From assembly GCA_016763315.1 (NCBI GenBank), contig JAESTZ010000015.1, forward strand, positions 1-43,690: a stretch of 43,690 bases of DNA, in the 5' to 3' direction. Position 1 is the stretch's first letter. Each line of letters opens with the position of its first letter. Under the pieces are notes generated by a model. The model had not been told where the DNA came from. It did no database searches and was given only the letters and a program-made list of their open reading frames with translations. Of this stretch, positions 41,231 to 43,690 are shown one piece after another. The stretch comes from Robiginitomaculum sp. (GTDB lineage Bacteria; Pseudomonadota; Alphaproteobacteria; Caulobacterales; Maricaulaceae). The translations under genes and the position numbers were made by a program.

Positions 41231-43381
41231 TTAGGGTCGCGGCACGATGTTGACCCAGTTCGGTTTTGGGTTAGCGAGTTGTGCTTCTGTCTCGGCGCGG
41301 TGTTTTGCGGCGTTTTCAATCAATCGCTTTTCAATTTCGAGCCATTGTGGATATTGGCGCAAGCTCTCCATCCCTAGGAGTGACACGTTTTCAACGCCGG
41401 CCCATGCATAGCCCACATTGGCCATACGCTCAAACCAGGGCAGCGCCTGTTCGGTTTTACCATTAGCAATGGCAAGCAACCCTGCACCAAATAAAACGTT
41501 ACTATTGGTAAAATCGACTGGTGTTTTTCCGGTGAAATATACGTTGAGTTTATCAATCAGTACCTCTGCGTCCGGATCAGATTGTTCTTGAAAAAGCATG
41601 GTGATAAAAACCATGTAATTTGCAAGATCTTGGGTAACGGGAAGTGCGACAAAGTTGATTTGGCTCGCCTGTTTGCGCAGTTCTGGATAGGCTGCCGCAG
41701 TTTCGCCCAACAGGAGTGCTGTGAGTGCTGTTTTGTCAGGGTTTTCCGCGATAATTTTCCGCGCCGCCGCTATACCCCCACGCATAATAAGCAATGACCC
41801 TTTCTCGTCGGGCGTTTGTGCAAATGGTGCGGCTAAATCAAACAGCCCGACTTCCGCATAAAGGTTCATAAGAGAGTTATGTATATTTGGACTTTCAGGG
41901 TTTAACGCTTGCGCATCCTTGAACATGGTGTGCGCGCCAGCATAGTCACCATTTCCATGTTTTATTCTGCCGAGCGCCAAATATCCTTGCGTACTCGTTG
42001 GATTATACCGGATGTTTTTTTCATGGGTAACCTGTGCGGCCGCAAGGTTTCCAAGAGTTTCTTGAAAGGTACCTAAATTTACCAAAAGCACGGCAGACAG
42101 CGGGTCTAATTCCAGGGCTTTTTCAAAACTTGCCAAGGCTTTTTCAGCCTGCCCGAGCCAGCCGTATGCCAGACCTTGACGGTGATAGGCCAGCACATAA
42201 TTGGGATTGGCGGCAATGGCTCTGTTGGCAAAATCGAGGGTGTCTTGAAATTTAAATTGCTCCAGAGCCAGCGATGCAGCAGCGGTTAATGCCTCGGCAG
42301 AATTTGGTGCCAGCTGCAAAGCCCGCTCCACATTGGGGCGAGCCAATTCTATCGCCTCATCTTCCTCTGTCCCTACATATTCAGGGATTAATAAATAAGT
42401 AACCGCCAAGCCGGCATAGGCCGGGGCGAAACCCGGATCGAGGGCTATGACGTGTTTATAACCCTCAACAGCGGCAGTTAAAGTATCCGGCAGGCGTTTT
42501 TGCATTTGTTCTCGGGCGCGTAAATAAAGTTCATAGGCTTCCAAAGACGCGGTACGATTTGTGGACTTCGTTGCACCAATAGAAAGTTGACCTTTTAGCT
42601 CTGCCACAATAGCGGCGGCAATTTCGTCTTGTATGGCGAAGATGTTTTTTGCGGTTAGCGGCTTGTCATAGGTTTGTGACCACATATGTTCATCAGTATT
42701 GGTATCAATCAACTGGGCGGTGATCCGTAACGTTGTGCCGGATTTGCGGATGCTGCCCTCCAAAATATGATTTACATTCAAAGCTTCGGAAATTTCACCT
42801 ATACCGATATCACGTCCCTTAAAGGCAAAGGCTGAGGTTCGTGACGCTACCCGAAGGCCGTCAACCCGAGACAAAACATTTAACAGCTCTTCGGATATAC
42901 CATTGGCAAAATATTCCTGATCTTTATTTGGCGAATAGTCTTCAAACGGTAACACTGCAATGGAGGGTTTTTCATCTGTTTGTACTTGTTGGGTATTTTC
43001 TGGCGCGGTGGTTTTTTGCGGTAAAAACCGGCCACCAATTATCAACGCCACGACAAGCACCAGTCCGGCCAAAATCGCAAAGTCTAGTTTACGCCCGGTT
43101 TTGGCGGCAATACTATCCTCGTCATTGACATTCTCCGTCCGCTTCATGCCCTCCGGTGTCATCTCGAACGCCCATGCCAGCAATATGGCAATCGGAAAAC
43201 CGATCAACACTAAAACAACAACAATCGTGTCAAACCAGCTTGGTAGACTTAAGGCCTCTTCAAGCACACCAGATGCTTGCGATAATATCCAGCCGGTAAC
43301 AGCATATACTCCGGCAACACGGAATATGTTCCGACGGCGCAGTTCGGCAAAGAGACTATTCAAACTAATGTTCCCCAACAA
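41231..43381 (-). CDS. Membrane TolB-like/TPR protein (adenylate-cyclase-associated type)
   Basis: A 716-residue protein. The N-terminal FAELRRRNIFRVAGVYAVTGWIL (11-33) is typical of a large family of TolB-like/TPR membrane proteins. Hydrophobic segments are near 21-38, 51-71 and 100-119. A TolB N-terminal-like (FlgO-like) domain follows with SIAVLPFEDYSPNKDQEYFANGISEELLN and VNHILEGSIRKSGTTLRITAQLIDTNTDEHMWSQTYD. TPR repeats run from about 280 to 500, with a C-terminal helical region. No cyclase or DNA-binding domain is present, though relatives carry one at the N-terminus. The role may be protein scaffolding or stress signalling. The start codon is a TTG (43381, 43378 or 43363); no ATG is available near. 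Confidence 0.85.
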   Translation of the reverse strand: MLGNISLNSLFAELRRRNIFRVAGVYAVTGWILSQASGVLEEALSLPSWFDTIVVVLVLIGFPIAILLAWAFEMTPEGMKRTENVNDEDSIAAKTGRKLDFAILAGLVLVVALIIGGRFLPQKTTAPENTQQVQTDEKPSIAVLPFEDYSPNKDQEYFANGISEELLNVLSRVDGLRVASRTSAFAFKGRDIGIGEISEALNVNHILEGSIRKSGTTLRITAQLIDTNTDEHMWSQTYDKPLTAKNIFAIQDEIAAAIVAELKGQLSIGATKSTNRTASLEAYELYLRAREQMQKRLPDTLTAAVEGYKHVIALDPGFAPAYAGLAVTYLLIPEYVGTEEDEAIELARPNVERALQLAPNSAEALTAAASLALEQFKFQDTLDFANRAIAANPNYVLAYHRQGLAYGWLGQAEKALASFEKALELDPLSAVLLVNLGTFQETLGNLAAAQVTHEKNIRYNPTSTQGYLALGRIKHGNGDYAGAHTMFKDAQALNPESPNIHNSLMNLYAEVGLFDLAAPFAQTPDEKGSLLIMRGGIAAARKIIAENPDKTALTALLLGETAAAYPELRKQASQINFVALPVTQDLANYMVFITMLFQEQSDPDAEVLIDKLNVYFTGKTPVDFTNSNVLFGAGLLAIANGKTEQALPWFERMANVGYAWAGVENVSLLGMESLRQYPQWLEIEKRLIENAAKHRAETEAQLANPKPNWVNIVPRP

Positions 43382-43605
43382 TTAATGCCCCGGAAATTAC
43401 AACCGGTTTGCAATATCAGTAACAGACTATCTGATAAGGTGTAAGAAAACCAGTAGTGACCTTATGATTTAAAACCAAGGGCATTTGGTGGTCGTGGAGC
43501 CAACCATGTTTGCAAGCCGATATGATCCGGTTAACGCGCTTTGGATTAAAGAGGAGGTATAGTGCTAGTAATAAATATAATCACATTAAATGATTTAAGG
43601 TGTTT

Positions 43606-43680
<75 letters not shown>

Positions 43681-43690
43681 ATCCAAATAA

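Overview
The window is an ordinary chromosomal stretch of an AT-rich alphaproteobacterium, and it covers the replication-origin neighbourhood. The placement rests on gene content and order: the ppsR-maf-aroE-coaE-dnaQ-secB-tim44-mltA-smr-hslU/hslV block and the rho-mnmE-mnmG-rsmG-parA-parB-holA-lptE-leuS block, plus TrcR (DUF1013), an NtrZ-like protein, two YdcH/DUF465 proteins and a PduO-type adenosyltransferase next to etfBA. I cannot fix the order or family from the sequence alone.

Layout. 1-6.1 kb: a terminator from an upstream gene, trcR, an SDR dehydrogenase, ubiX between two small DUF465 genes, dodecin, a thiolase, then a 736 bp gene-free stretch before a ChaN-like lipoprotein. That stretch holds a palindromic repeat element, 10-bp tandem repeats and what looks like an rRNA-operon leader with no rRNA behind it. 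6.2-9.9 kb: a leftward run with a Rieske oxygenase, a small twin-TM protein, the cobalamin adenosyltransferase and etfB-etfA. 9.9-14 kb: an arylesterase-like protein, adenosine kinase and a HAMP-GGDEF-EAL protein. 14-22.6 kb: hslVU, then the leftward smr/mltA/tim44 group, secB, and the tightly overlapping ppsR-maf-aroE-coaE(-dnaQ) operon.

22.6-23.2 kb is an extremely AT-rich gene-free gap between divergent ppsR and rho. It carries opposed DnaA-box-like 9-mers and an exact TTAA-N7-TTAA CtrA-type site, and it is my candidate oriC. To its right lie rho, a GST, a glycerophosphodiesterase, mnmE, mnmG, rsmG, parA and parB. Three identical perfect 16-bp parS palindromes lie 3.3-6.6 kb from the candidate origin, two of them inside mnmE and rsmG. 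ParA/ParB, parS and the origin therefore form one replication/segregation hub. holA-lptE-leuS and a DUF3576 lipoprotein run back leftward.

36.4-43.7 kb: a GC-rich structured segment that may be a non-coding RNA, an NtrZ-like periplasmic protein, a divergent thiE-like/yggS pair with overlapping start codons, a YaiI-family protein, an unrecognised four-TM protein divergent from a small membrane-anchored protein, a TolB-like/TPR membrane protein, and tRNA-Gly(GCC).

The genome is compact: many neighbours overlap by 1-11 bp, including convergent pairs. I saw no CRISPR array, prophage, transposase or obvious defence island. The most interesting signals are the non-coding ones: the origin region, the parS trio, the orphan rrn-like leader and the candidate RNA.
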